A DNA stretch of 64,000 nt from Ruminiclostridium sp. (GTDB lineage Bacteria > Bacillota > Clostridia > Oscillospirales > Ruminococcaceae), in contig JAGBHT010000005.1 in the NCBI GenBank assembly GCA_017935365.1, positions 31,351 to 95,350 of the forward strand. Reading direction: 5' to 3'. A program made the position numbers and the translations under genes. A model generated the notes under the pieces. That model did not search any database and had not been told where the DNA came from. It was given only the letters and a program-made list of their open reading frames with translations. Below, one piece after another: positions 8,557-17,534 of the stretch (position 1 is its first letter; every line of letters starts with the position of its first letter).

Positions 8557-9483
8557 TTACTTGTTCAGCAGCTTTTCAGCCTCTGCGAACATTTCTTCCA
8601 CTATTTCCTTAGCAGGCTGTACCTTCTTTACCAGTCCTGCGATAGCTCCGCATAAGAACGAACCTTCTTCAAGGTTGCCGTCCTGTACTGCCTTGCGCAG
8701 TGAGCCGAGTGTGATCTGCTCGAACTCGTCGGGAGTGATAGTTCCGTTCATCTCGCCGCTTGCGAGCTTCTTCGAGAACTTTGTCTTTACGTTACGGCAG
8801 GGGTGACCTGTAGTTCTGCCTGTTACTATGCTGTCTGTATCCTTTGCGTCAACAACCAGCTGTTTATATGTAGGATGGATCTGGCACTCCTCTGCGGCGA
8901 GGAACCTTGTACCTACCTGTACGCCCTCGGCGCCGAGCATAAAGCTTGCGGCAATTCCTCTGCCGTCTGCTATACCACCTGCGGCGATAACGGGGATAGA
9001 TACAGCGTCAACTACCTGGGGAACAAGACACATTGTAGTATTTTCACCGATGTGACCGCCGGATTCCGTACCCTCTGCGATTACTGCCGCCGCACCGCTT
9101 CTTTCCATTCTCTTTGCAAGCGCTACGCTTGGTACTACGGGGATAACCTTGATACCTGCGTTGTTCCACGCTTCCATAAACTTACCGGGGTTGCCTGCAC
9201 CTGTTGTTATCATAGGAACTTTTTCATCGATAACGAGCTGTGCGAGGTCGTCGGCATTGGGGCTCATAAGCATAATGTTTACGCCGAAAGGCTTGTCTGT
9301 CAGCGATTTTGCTCTTCTTATCTGATCTCTCAGATAGTCGATAGGAGCAGAACCTCCCGCGATTATGCCCACGCCGCCAGCATTCGATACAGCCGCCGCG
9401 AGTGTGCTTTCGGCGATCCATGCCATACCGCCCTGGAATATGGGGTACTTTATACCGAGTAATTTTGTGATCCTTGTTTCCAT
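8557..9483 (-). CDS. fabK: Enoyl-ACP reductase II (FMN-dependent)
   Basis: A 308-residue TIM-barrel flavoprotein of the nitronate monooxygenase/FabK family. Typical motifs are KYPIFQGGMAWIAES at the N-terminus, GTESGGHIGE and the FMN phosphate loop AAGGIADGRG. It carries out the last reduction of each elongation cycle. No fabI is present here. FabK-type enzymes are known to be insensitive to triclosan. It lies between fabH and fabG. Confidence 0.95.
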   Translation of the reverse strand: METRITKLLGIKYPIFQGGMAWIAESTLAAAVSNAGGVGIIAGGSAPIDYLRDQIRRAKSLTDKPFGVNIMLMSPNADDLAQLVIDEKVPMITTGAGNPGKFMEAWNNAGIKVIPVVPSVALAKRMERSGAAAVIAEGTESGGHIGENTTMCLVPQVVDAVSIPVIAAGGIADGRGIAASFMLGAEGVQVGTRFLAAEECQIHPTYKQLVVDAKDTDSIVTGRTTGHPCRNVKTKFSKKLASGEMNGTITPDEFEQITLGSLRKAVQDGNLEEGSFLCGAIAGLVKKVQPAKEIVEEMFAEAEKLLNK

Positions 9484-9507
9484 TATTTTTATCCTTTCAG
9501 TCGTGAC

Positions 9508-10506
9508 TTAATATTCAAAAATCGTCGCACCGTAAGTAAGACCCGCGCCGAATCCGACAAGACATATCTTCATACCGCGCTTCAGTCTACCCTGACGGTC
9601 AAGCTCTGCAAGGCACATAGGGATACACGAGCTTGATGTGTTGCCGTGTGTTTCAAGGTTAGTATAAACCTTGTCAAGGTCAACGTTCATCTTCTTGAGT
9701 GCGGACTGGATAATTCTTATATTCGCCTGGTGGGGAATAACCAGATCGATGTCGTTAAGCGATATGCCGGAATGTTCGCATACATATTCGACCGCATTTG
9801 CCATAGCGTCAACGGCAAACTTGTATACTGCCTTTCCGTCCATCTGTAAATAACGCTCCTTGTTCGGAGTGTCGATAATATCCTTAAGACAGTCGTCACC
9901 CTTGAAATAGGGGTTGTTTCTGTCGTAGAAATTCTTGCAGTAAAGGCTCTGGAGCATATCGCCCTCTGCGCCGGAGTGGCTGTAGTACTCCTTGCCCTCA
10001 CCCTTTTCGAGTACGACCGCACCTGCGCCGTCACCGAAAAGTATACAGCTTGCTCTGTCGGTGTAGTCTATCTGACTTGTCAGACGCTCGCTGGCAACAA
10101 CGAGTATAGTCTTGTAGGTGTCGTTTGCAAGGAAGTTTCTTGCAATGTCGACCGCTGTTATAAAGCCTGTGCAGGCTGTGTTTATGTCCATGCAGGCACA
10201 GGGCTGCGCACCGATCAGATTCTGTACAAGGCAGGCTGTGTTCGGATAATAGAAATCGGGCGAGCAGGTCGAAACGATGATGCAGTCTATATCCTTCGCT
10301 GTCTTTCCCGCACTTGCAAGTGCCGCCTTTGCCGCCTCAGCCGCCATCATGAAATTGGGCTTGTCGGGGCTCATACGTCTTTCACGGATACCAGTCCTTG
10401 TGGTTATCCATTCGTCTGTAGTATCAATGAACTTTGTGAACATTTCATTGGTGACTACGGTTTCGGGAGTGTATTCTCCCGTACCCAGTATCGTTATACC
10501 GTTCAT
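9508..10506 (-). CDS. fabH: Beta-ketoacyl-ACP synthase III
   Basis: A 332-residue initiating condensing enzyme. The triad is Cys in MDINTACTGF, His in IPHQANIRII and Asn in THGNTSSSCIP. It joins acetyl-CoA (or branched acyl-CoA) to malonyl-ACP. First gene of the minus-strand fab-acc operon; the ribosome site AAGGA lies close to the ATG. The leader from the promoter at 10658-10687 is about 145 bases. Confidence 0.97.
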   Translation of the reverse strand: MNGITILGTGEYTPETVVTNEMFTKFIDTTDEWITTRTGIRERRMSPDKPNFMMAAEAAKAALASAGKTAKDIDCIIVSTCSPDFYYPNTACLVQNLIGAQPCACMDINTACTGFITAVDIARNFLANDTYKTILVVASERLTSQIDYTDRASCILFGDGAGAVVLEKGEGKEYYSHSGAEGDMLQSLYCKNFYDRNNPYFKGDDCLKDIIDTPNKERYLQMDGKAVYKFAVDAMANAVEYVCEHSGISLNDIDLVIPHQANIRIIQSALKKMNVDLDKVYTNLETHGNTSSSCIPMCLAELDRQGRLKRGMKICLVGFGAGLTYGATIFEY

Positions 10507-10557
10507 ATCCTTTTCCTTCCGTGCGGCGTTCCTGACTGCCGTATTATATATTAATTG

Positions 10558-10586
10558 TTGATTTTATTCTCTTTTTGTTGTATAAT
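10558..10586 (+). promoter_or_regulatory. Possible fabD promoter
   Basis: TTGATT-N17-TATAAT on the plus strand, about 220 bases upstream of fabD. A second, weaker candidate closer to the gene is TTGAGT-N17-GACAAT (10695-10723). The sequence does not decide between them. Confidence 0.45.
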
Positions 10587-10597
10587 AAATCAGTAAC

Positions 10598-10617
10598 TGC
10601 GGAATATACCGTCCGCA
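10598..10617. promoter_or_regulatory. Short inverted repeat in the fabH-fabD intergenic region
   Basis: TGCGGA-N8-TCCGCA lies between the two divergent transcription units, inside the fabH leader. It does not match FapR or FabT consensus sites as I know them. It could be an RNA hairpin or an operator. Confidence 0.35.
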
Positions 10618-10657
10618 GGGCATAGTTACCCCGTAAAGGTAAACGTGCTTATATTTT

Positions 10658-10687
10658 ATTTTACTCTATTTCGGTACTGTTTGTCAA
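10658..10687 (-). promoter_or_regulatory. Promoter of the fabH-accA operon
   Basis: On the minus strand TTGACA-N18-TAAAAT. No known fatty-acid repressor box is recognisable around it. Confidence 0.65.
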
Positions 10688-10807
10688 CATTTATTTGAGT
10701 ATTTGTATCATAACAGTGACAATGTGGGGTAAAAAGGGACAGTATATTTCAGAAATTCTGCAATATATAACAAATTATACCAAGAAAACAACAAGGAGAA
10801 ACAGAAA

Positions 10808-11746
10808 ATGGCTGACAAGACAAAAACGATATTTCTTTTTTCGGGACAGGGCTCACAGTATAAGGGCATGGGTAAGGATTTTTACGATACCATACCCGAA
10901 TGCAAAAAGGTGATAGAACTCGGCAGTGATATACTCGGATTTGACCTTGCCGCAAAGATATTTGACGGCGACGAAAAGGAGCTTTCACGCACGATAATCT
11001 CACAGCCCGCTATACTCGCGATGTCGCTTATGGCGCTTGAAGCCGCAAAGTCAAATGGCATTGAGGCTACAGCTGTTGCAGGTCATTCTCTCGGCGAATA
11101 TGCGGCAATGGCGGCAAGCGGTATGCTGACATACGAAAACGCATTCAAGGCAATAAAGTACCGTAGCGAGGCTATGGACAAGGCGGCGCAGGCTAACCCC
11201 GGCGGTATGGCGGCTGTTCTCGGCCTTAAGGCTGACGTTATAGAACAGGCATGCAAGGAGATTGAGGACGGCGGCGAGTATGTTACTCCCGTAAACTACA
11301 ATTCACCCGTACAGACTGTTATCGCAGGTACTGCGGCAGGTATTGAAAAGGCTAAGGAAGCGCTTTCGGCAAAGGGCGCAAAGCGTATAGTTCCGCTTGC
11401 AGTGTCAGCCGCTTTCCACTCAAAGCTTATGACAAGCGCATCGGAAGAATTTGCGGAAAAGGCAAAGGATATCCCCTTCAATACACCTTCGATGAAGTTC
11501 TACTGTAACGTGTACGGAAACGAGCTTACCGACTTCTCGGATATGCCCGCTTATCTTGCAAAGCACATCTGCTCACCCGTAAGATTTACCTCTGAGCTTG
11601 ATGTTATCTCAAAGGACGGTTACGATACTTATATCGAGCTTGGTCCGGGTAAGGTACTCACAGGACTTGTAAAGAAAACGCTTGACGGCGTTACCGCTGT
11701 AAACGTTGAAAATCCCGACACACTTGAAAAGGCGGCAACACTCTGA
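10808..11746 (+). CDS. fabD: Malonyl-CoA:ACP transacylase
   Basis: A 312-residue acyltransferase beginning TKTIFLFSGQGSQYKGMG, with the serine nucleophile in AGHSLGEYAAM and a later conserved His in SAAFHSKLM. It loads malonate onto ACP for FabH and FabF. It is transcribed away from the rest of the cluster, where clostridial clusters normally place it between fabK and fabG. Its ribosome site is AAGGAG. The stop overlaps the next start by one base. Confidence 0.97.
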   Translation: MADKTKTIFLFSGQGSQYKGMGKDFYDTIPECKKVIELGSDILGFDLAAKIFDGDEKELSRTIISQPAILAMSLMALEAAKSNGIEATAVAGHSLGEYAAMAASGMLTYENAFKAIKYRSEAMDKAAQANPGGMAAVLGLKADVIEQACKEIEDGGEYVTPVNYNSPVQTVIAGTAAGIEKAKEALSAKGAKRIVPLAVSAAFHSKLMTSASEEFAEKAKDIPFNTPSMKFYCNVYGNELTDFSDMPAYLAKHICSPVRFTSELDVISKDGYDTYIELGPGKVLTGLVKKTLDGVTAVNVENPDTLEKAATL

Positions 11747-12366
11747 TGATATTTGAAAGTATAACGGCGCTTGACCTGTCGATACTTGATTTTATCCATA
11801 ACACGCTGTCAAACCCCGTTATGGATGTTATAATGAAAATGCTTACCTACAGCATTGAGTACGGAGCAATGGCTATTCTCGTATTCATCGTTATGATGTG
11901 CATAAAGAAGATGCGTAAAACAGGCTTTGCGGTTATGGGAGCAACGCTTTCGGTACTGTTGTTCGGCGAGCTGATAATAAAACATATAGTCTGCCGTCCC
12001 CGACCGTTTATGATAAACGGCGCTATCGAACTTATAATAAAAGCGCCGTCGGGATTTTCATTCCCGTCAAGTCATACCGCAATATGTGTGGCTATGGCAA
12101 CGGCGATATATCTGTTCCATAAGCGGCTTGGAATTATCGCATATATCTATGCGGCGCTGGTCGCATTTTCGAGAATGTACCTGTATGTACACTATCCGTC
12201 CGACATTATCGGCGGAATTGCGCTCGGCATAGGCTGCGGCATAGGTGCGGTGGCACTGGTGAAGCTGATTTATAAAAAGATCGATAAGCGTAAAGAACTT
12301 AAAGCGGAATTATCGGAATTATCCGAACAATCGGAACAATCGGAACAAAAGGAGCAAGAAATATGA
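11746..12366 (+). CDS. PAP2-family membrane phosphatase
   Basis: A 206-residue integral membrane protein with about five or six hydrophobic segments and the three phosphatase motifs: K..CRPRP (about residues 82-90), PSGFSFPSSHTA and SRMYLYVHYPSD. Family members remove phosphate from undecaprenyl pyrophosphate or phosphatidic acid at the membrane surface. The C-terminus is a low-complexity tail of repeated Glu-Leu-Ser/Glu-Gln-Ser units, encoded by short repeats (ATCGGAACA). The start overlaps fabD and the end overlaps aroE, so the genes are translationally coupled. Lipid substrate not determined. Confidence 0.88.
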   Translation: MIFESITALDLSILDFIHNTLSNPVMDVIMKMLTYSIEYGAMAILVFIVMMCIKKMRKTGFAVMGATLSVLLFGELIIKHIVCRPRPFMINGAIELIIKAPSGFSFPSSHTAICVAMATAIYLFHKRLGIIAYIYAALVAFSRMYLYVHYPSDIIGGIALGIGCGIGAVALVKLIYKKIDKRKELKAELSELSEQSEQSEQKEQEI

Positions 12367-13208
12367 CGGAAAATAAAAACGTATTCGGTATACTGGGACA
12401 CCCTCTCGGTCATACCCTTTCCCCTCAGATACACACAAGACTTTTTGAAATATCGGGCGAACAGGCTGAGTACAAGATACTCGACACAGCCCCCGAAAAG
12501 CTGACAGAGAGCTTTGACTATTTCAGGAGCCTTGCAGGATTCAACATTACAATCCCTTACAAGATAGATATAATAAAGATGTGCGACAAGCTTGACGACA
12601 CCGCAAAGCGTTACAACAGCGTAAACTGCATAGCTAACGTAAACGGCGTTTCGACAGGCTACAACACCGACTGCACAGGCTTTACAAAGGCTGTCGGCGC
12701 AATGGGTATGACCCTTATGAACAAGGTGTTACTGCTCGGTTGTGGCGGCGTAGGCAGAATGATGGCTATTGAAACTGTCCGTGAGGGCGGCGAGCTGACT
12801 ATAGCTGTAAGAGAGACTGATGTCCCGGTGGCAACGGCTTTATGCGAAGAGATAAAGCAGACTTACAAGGATGCAAAGGTAAGTCACTGCCTTTTGGCCG
12901 ATGTAAAGGGCGATTTTGACCTTATGGTAAACGCTACTCCCGTCGGTATGTACCCCAATATAGATGCAAGTCCGCTTACACAGCGGGCACTTGATAACAT
13001 AACACTGAACGGTTTCTTTGACGCAATCTACAACCCCCGTGAAACAAAGCTCATGAAGATGGTTTTTGACAAGGGCGTGACAAAAGTCAGCGGCGGTATG
13101 CAGATGCTCGTATGGCAGGCGGCTGTAGCGCACACAATATGGAGCGGTGCGGAATATACCGCTGAGCAGGTGCAGGCTATTTCCGATGAAATGATGAGGC
13201 TTGTGTAA
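12363..13208 (+). CDS. aroE: Shikimate dehydrogenase
   Basis: A 281-residue enzyme with the shikimate site (GHPLGHTLSPQIH), the catalytic lysine in NITIPYK, NTDCTGF, and the dinucleotide loop GCGGVGR. It reduces 3-dehydroshikimate with NADPH in aromatic amino acid synthesis. The ATG overlaps the preceding stop and its own stop overlaps aroK, a tight aroE-aroK pair. Confidence 0.95.
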   Translation: MTENKNVFGILGHPLGHTLSPQIHTRLFEISGEQAEYKILDTAPEKLTESFDYFRSLAGFNITIPYKIDIIKMCDKLDDTAKRYNSVNCIANVNGVSTGYNTDCTGFTKAVGAMGMTLMNKVLLLGCGGVGRMMAIETVREGGELTIAVRETDVPVATALCEEIKQTYKDAKVSHCLLADVKGDFDLMVNATPVGMYPNIDASPLTQRALDNITLNGFFDAIYNPRETKLMKMVFDKGVTKVSGGMQMLVWQAAVAHTIWSGAEYTAEQVQAISDEMMRLV

Positions 13209-13732
13209 TGAGGCCTGTATATCTCTGCGGTTTTATGGGCTGTGGCAAAAGCCATATAGGAAGAATGCTTTCCAAAGAATGCACGGCTGTGTTCATCGAC
13301 CTTGACAGGTACATAGTCGATAATCAGATGATGACTATCCCGGAAATATTTGCTCAGAAAGGCGAGCCGTATTTCAGGGACCTTGAGGCGCGGTATATAA
13401 AGAACTTCAAGGGTAGGACGATAGTTGCCACGGGCGGCGGAGCAATTCTGCGTGACGAAACAGCGGAGTTTGCAAGGGAAAAAGGAATAGTGGTTTTCTT
13501 AAATGCAAGCTTTGACACCTGCTATGGTCGTATAAGCGGCGATACCAACCGTCCGCTTGTAGTAAATAATACAAAAGAACAGCTGAAAGCTATCTATGAT
13601 ACACGTCTTCCGATATACAGGAAGAACAGCACCTATGAAGTGAACGCAAACACGTCCGATAAGATAATCACAAGCGAAATTGTGAAGCTCATAGAGCTTG
13701 ACACTAAGGCACACAACAAGCTGAAAGGATAA
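13208..13732 (+). CDS. aroK: Shikimate kinase
   Basis: A 174-residue P-loop kinase: Walker A GCGKSHIG near residues 11-18, DLDRYI for shikimate binding, and the GGGAILRDE loop. It phosphorylates shikimate at position 3, the step after AroE. Start overlaps the aroE stop by one base. No other aro genes are in the window. Confidence 0.95.
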   Translation: MRPVYLCGFMGCGKSHIGRMLSKECTAVFIDLDRYIVDNQMMTIPEIFAQKGEPYFRDLEARYIKNFKGRTIVATGGGAILRDETAEFAREKGIVVFLNASFDTCYGRISGDTNRPLVVNNTKEQLKAIYDTRLPIYRKNSTYEVNANTSDKIITSEIVKLIELDTKAHNKLKG

Positions 13733-13734
13733 AT

Positions 13735-14907
13735 ATGTACATTTATAACGCGACTGTCATTACAATGGCGGAGAAAAACCACGAAAACGGATTTATCCTT
13801 ATAGAAAAAGATAAAATAAAGGCTGTGGGCGATATGGCACAGCTGAAAGGTTTCACACCGTCCGACGGCGATATAGACGCAAAGGGCAAAACGGTATATC
13901 CCGGCTTTATAGACGCTCACTCGCATATAGGCGCGTGGGAGGACGGTCTTGCATTTGAGGGCGACGACGGAAACGAGGATACCGACCCGTCAACTCCCAA
14001 TCTGCGTGCAATAGATATGATAAATCCGCTCGACCATTGCTTTGAAGAAGCGGCGCAGGCAGGTGTTACATCGGTAGTATGCGGAATGGGAAGCGCAAAT
14101 CCTATCGGCGGTACTTTTCTTGCGATGAAAACGGCAGGTTCAAAGAGAATTGACAAGAGGATAATAAAGAATCCCGTTGCCGTAAAATTTGCACTCGGCG
14201 AAAATCCTAAGAACGTATACAAGGACAAGGATACCGCTCCCGTTACCCGTATGGCGACTGCCGCTATAATCCGAGAACAGCTCTACAAGGCCAAGCGCTA
14301 TCTTGACGATATGATAGATTATGAAAGCTCGGTAGGTACGGACGACGAGGGCGACCGCCCCGAATATGACGCAAAGTGCGAGGCGCTCATGCCGCTTTTA
14401 AAGCACGAGATACCCGCGCATTTCCACGCACACAGGGCGGACGACATATTCACGGCGATAAGACTTGCCAAGGAGTTTGATATAGATTATGTCATTATCC
14501 ATGCGACAGAGGGACACCTTATAGCAGACGAGCTTCTTGAGGACGGGACACGCACGATAGTGGGTCCTATAATCAGCGAGCGCTGTAAGCCTGAACTTCG
14601 CAACCACACGATAGAAACGGCAGGCGTGCTGAATAAGGCGGGAGTGCCTATGTGTATTTGTACCGACCACCCTGTTGTACCCGAACAGTATCTGCCGCTT
14701 TCGGCAGGACTTGCGGTAAGAGGCGGTCTTGACAGAGATGAAGCGCTGAAAGCTATAACGATATACCCCGCACAGATAACGGGTATTGCCGACAGGGTGG
14801 GCAGTATCGAACCCGGCAAGGACGCCGATATAGTTATCTTTTCGGGTGATCCGCTGTCGGTATGTGATACGCCCGATACGGTTATCGTAAACGGCAAAGT
14901 GATATAA
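13735..14907 (+). CDS. Metal-dependent amidohydrolase (imidazolonepropionase-like)
   Basis: A 390-residue amidohydrolase-superfamily protein with a small N-terminal beta domain, the metal site DAHSHIG (about residues 60-66), further ligands in HFHAHRADD and HATEGH, and the catalytic aspartate in CTDHPVVP. It ends with the usual GSIEPGKDADIVIFSGDP strand. Similar clostridial proteins are annotated as imidazolonepropionase-like, but there are no histidine degradation genes nearby, so the substrate is unknown. It starts two bases after aroK and is probably in the same operon. Confidence 0.85.
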   Translation: MYIYNATVITMAEKNHENGFILIEKDKIKAVGDMAQLKGFTPSDGDIDAKGKTVYPGFIDAHSHIGAWEDGLAFEGDDGNEDTDPSTPNLRAIDMINPLDHCFEEAAQAGVTSVVCGMGSANPIGGTFLAMKTAGSKRIDKRIIKNPVAVKFALGENPKNVYKDKDTAPVTRMATAAIIREQLYKAKRYLDDMIDYESSVGTDDEGDRPEYDAKCEALMPLLKHEIPAHFHAHRADDIFTAIRLAKEFDIDYVIIHATEGHLIADELLEDGTRTIVGPIISERCKPELRNHTIETAGVLNKAGVPMCICTDHPVVPEQYLPLSAGLAVRGGLDRDEALKAITIYPAQITGIADRVGSIEPGKDADIVIFSGDPLSVCDTPDTVIVNGKVI

Positions 14908-14928
14908 ATATAAACGGAGGGAACATAT

Positions 14929-15771
14929 ATGCGTGAGATAAGCGTTGAGCTTGTTAAAAAGACAGTTGAAGAGCTTTGCGTAAAGGCAAACCTTTATCTG
15001 CCGGACGGTATGAAAGAGAAGATAAATTCGTGTATCGGCTGTGAGAAAAGCCCGCTGTCAAAGCAGGTGCTGGGCGATATCATAAGAAATATCGACTGTG
15101 CCAAGGAGCTTGAAGTGCCGATATGCCAGGATACAGGAATGGCGATAATATTCCTTGAGGTCGGTCAGGACGTACATTTCACAGGCGGAAATCTTACAGA
15201 CGCGATAAACGAGGGCGTTGCAGACGGATATGTTAACGGCAAGCTCCGCTTATCGGTAGTTGAAGATCCGCTTGAGCGCAGGAATACAAACAACAATACA
15301 CCGGCTATAGTACATACAAGCATTGTTCCCGGCGACAAGGTACATATAATGGTAGCGCCCAAGGGCTTCGGCAGTGAGAATATGAGTGCGCTCAAAATGT
15401 TCACTCCCTCTGCGACAAGAGAGGATATAGTGAACTTTGTGGTTGAAACGGTATCAAAGGCAGGAAGCAACCCGTGTCCGCCTATAACGGTAGGCGTCGG
15501 CATAGGCGGCGACTTTGAGCTGTCCGCCATACTTGCAAAAAAAGCTCTCTGCCGCGATCTGAAAGTCAGAAATCCGAAACCGCTTTACGCCGATATGGAG
15601 AGCGAAATGCTCGAAAAGATAAACAAGCTCGGTATAGGTCCGCAGGGCTTCGGCGGTACGGTAACTGCGCTGTATGTCAATATAGAACAGCACCCTACGC
15701 ACATTGCGGGACTTCCCGTTGCGGTAAATATAGGCTGTCACGTTACACGTCACGCCGAGGCTGAGTTATAA
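14929..15771 (+). CDS. Fumarate hydratase / L(+)-tartrate dehydratase, alpha subunit
   Basis: A 280-residue protein equivalent to the N-terminal half of class I (iron-sulfur) fumarase. The cysteines that would hold a [4Fe-4S] cluster are in VPICQDTGMA, GSNPCPP and NIGCHVTRHAEAEL. The enzyme interconverts fumarate and malate (or dehydrates tartrate). The beta subunit normally follows directly, but here the next gene is an unrelated transglutaminase-like protein. The alpha subunit is therefore unpaired in this window and its partner must be encoded elsewhere. Ribosome site GGAGGG. Confidence 0.88.
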   Translation: MREISVELVKKTVEELCVKANLYLPDGMKEKINSCIGCEKSPLSKQVLGDIIRNIDCAKELEVPICQDTGMAIIFLEVGQDVHFTGGNLTDAINEGVADGYVNGKLRLSVVEDPLERRNTNNNTPAIVHTSIVPGDKVHIMVAPKGFGSENMSALKMFTPSATREDIVNFVVETVSKAGSNPCPPITVGVGIGGDFELSAILAKKALCRDLKVRNPKPLYADMESEMLEKINKLGIGPQGFGGTVTALYVNIEQHPTHIAGLPVAVNIGCHVTRHAEAEL

Positions 15772-16982
15772 TGGGCAAGGGTAAGGTTATCGGCGCGGTA
15801 GCGGCGGCGGTCGCAGTACCGGCGGCAGTGGTTGTCGGCGCAATATACATTCTGCCGGCGCTGGGCATATCGTCAAGCAACACGCTGTACTATTTCGGTA
15901 ACGACACGTCAATTTCCGCAGACGGAACAATATCGCTCAGCAAGGAAGATGTACTCGGCTACAGCTCAAAATACTCCGACACTATGACGGGATATTTCAA
16001 AGAACAGCTTGACGAGAATGAAACGTATATCTACAATGCGTTTATGTACGCAAGCGAGAACGGCTACAGCGATGTATTCCTGCCCGAAGAGGTATTTGAT
16101 AACGGCAGTTACGACAGGTTGCAGGAGCTTGAATATGTGATCACGTTTTTAAGCTGTGACAGCCCGTTTGTGGCACATAATTACACAACCGACAATAAGC
16201 TGAGCGGAAACGTTGAGCAGTTCGCAGGGAAAAGCTATCACCACATACAGCTTGAAACGCTCGGCAAGGAATATACTTCCCGCCGTGAAGCGGCTTACGA
16301 AAAGGCAAAATCGGTAGTGGCGTCGATTCCGTCCGACTGCGATACACAAAAGCAGAAAGCGCAGTATCTGTATGATTACGTTGCGGAAAACTCGGTATAT
16401 GTGACTGACGGCTACAGCACAAGAAATATTCCGATAGCGGACTTACTGATTGACGGTAAGGCAATATGCGACGGATATGCGGATACGGTCACTATGCTTT
16501 TCAATATGGCAGGAATAGAAACCGCATCGGCAAACGGTGTAAACACCGAAAAAAATCAGGGGCATACCGTAAACTTTGCAAAGCTGGACGGCGAATATTA
16601 CTACTTTGACGCAAGCGCAGACAGCATAATAAACGAAAAGGGATTCAAACCTGCTTTCTACTTCGGTATGTCGTGGGAAGAAGTTTCCGACAGCTTTACA
16701 TTTGCCGATGAATTTGCAAACAGATGCCCGAAAGCCGAAAAAAGCCTGCTTTCAGACAATGTGGATATTGTTATAAGCGACAATTCCGACACAATGGTTG
16801 AAAATATGGCAGAGCTTCTGAAGTCGGGCGGCGATACCGGTATAATCGTAAGGTTTGACGAAAGTGTCACCGACGAAGAACGTAAAAGTATAACAAGCGA
16901 CACCGCAGGAAAAGTCGGAGAACAGCTTGCGTCCATATCAGCGGCAAACAGGCTGTACGGCATAAAAATCTATAAGGAATGA
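15771..16982 (+). CDS. Membrane-anchored transglutaminase-like protein
   Basis: A 403-residue protein with one N-terminal hydrophobic helix (about residues 6-30), so it is probably anchored with the bulk outside the cell. A transglutaminase/protease-like core shows the Cys-His-Asp arrangement: Cys in DGKAICDGYADTVTM, His in NQGHTVNFAKLDG, Asp in YYYFDAS. Such domains in gut Clostridia are thought to be peptidases or cell-wall modifying enzymes. The ATG overlaps the preceding stop. Function beyond the fold is not known. Confidence 0.75.
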   Translation: MGKGKVIGAVAAAVAVPAAVVVGAIYILPALGISSSNTLYYFGNDTSISADGTISLSKEDVLGYSSKYSDTMTGYFKEQLDENETYIYNAFMYASENGYSDVFLPEEVFDNGSYDRLQELEYVITFLSCDSPFVAHNYTTDNKLSGNVEQFAGKSYHHIQLETLGKEYTSRREAAYEKAKSVVASIPSDCDTQKQKAQYLYDYVAENSVYVTDGYSTRNIPIADLLIDGKAICDGYADTVTMLFNMAGIETASANGVNTEKNQGHTVNFAKLDGEYYYFDASADSIINEKGFKPAFYFGMSWEEVSDSFTFADEFANRCPKAEKSLLSDNVDIVISDNSDTMVENMAELLKSGGDTGIIVRFDESVTDEERKSITSDTAGKVGEQLASISAANRLYGIKIYKE

Positions 16983-16989
16983 TTTTTCG

Positions 16990-17496
16990 ATGGAACTGAA
17001 TATAGTACTCGTTGAGCCGCAGATACCGCAGAATACGGGCAACATTGCACGAACCTGTGCGGTGACCGGCGCAAGACTGCATATAGTAAAGCCTATGGGA
17101 TTTCAGGTAGACGATAAAAAGCTGAAACACGCAGGGCTTGACTACTGGCACTATCTTGACATAACCTATTATGACGGGCTTGACGATTTCTTTGAAAAGA
17201 ACAAAGACGGTGAATTTTTCTATTTCACCACCAAGGGCAGAAACACTTACTGCGACGTGCAGTATAAGGATAAAACATATATAGTGTTCGGCAGAGAGGA
17301 CAAGGGACTTCCCGAAGAGCTGTTGTTCCATAACAAGCAGCACTGCGTAAGGATACCTATGGGCAGTAATATGAGAAGCCTCAACTTGTCGAACAGTGTA
17401 GCGATAGGAGCATACGAGGTACTGAGGCAATGGGATTTCCCCGAACTTCAGAACTACGGCTCGCTTACAAAATTCGACTGGAGCCAAGCCGAATAA
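16990..17496 (+). CDS. trmL: tRNA (cytidine/uridine-34-2'-O)-methyltransferase
   Basis: A 168-residue SPOUT (trefoil-knot) methyltransferase. The family motifs are VEPQIPQNTGNIART (N-terminus), VFGREDKGLPEELL and the knot IPMGSNMRSLNLSNSVAI. TrmL methylates the wobble ribose of tRNA-Leu species. Ribosome site AAGGA, seven bases after the previous gene. A tRNA-Leu(CAA), one of the known TrmL substrate types, is also encoded in this window at 60384. Confidence 0.93.
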   Translation: MELNIVLVEPQIPQNTGNIARTCAVTGARLHIVKPMGFQVDDKKLKHAGLDYWHYLDITYYDGLDDFFEKNKDGEFFYFTTKGRNTYCDVQYKDKTYIVFGREDKGLPEELLFHNKQHCVRIPMGSNMRSLNLSNSVAIGAYEVLRQWDFPELQNYGSLTKFDWSQAE

Positions 17497-17534
17497 ACAC
17501 GATATTAAAGAATGACCGAAAGGAAACCAAAACG

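Noticed and set aside
10507..10660. Riboswitch in the fabH leader
   Set aside because: Only a 6-bp hairpin is clear; no known aptamer core is visible.
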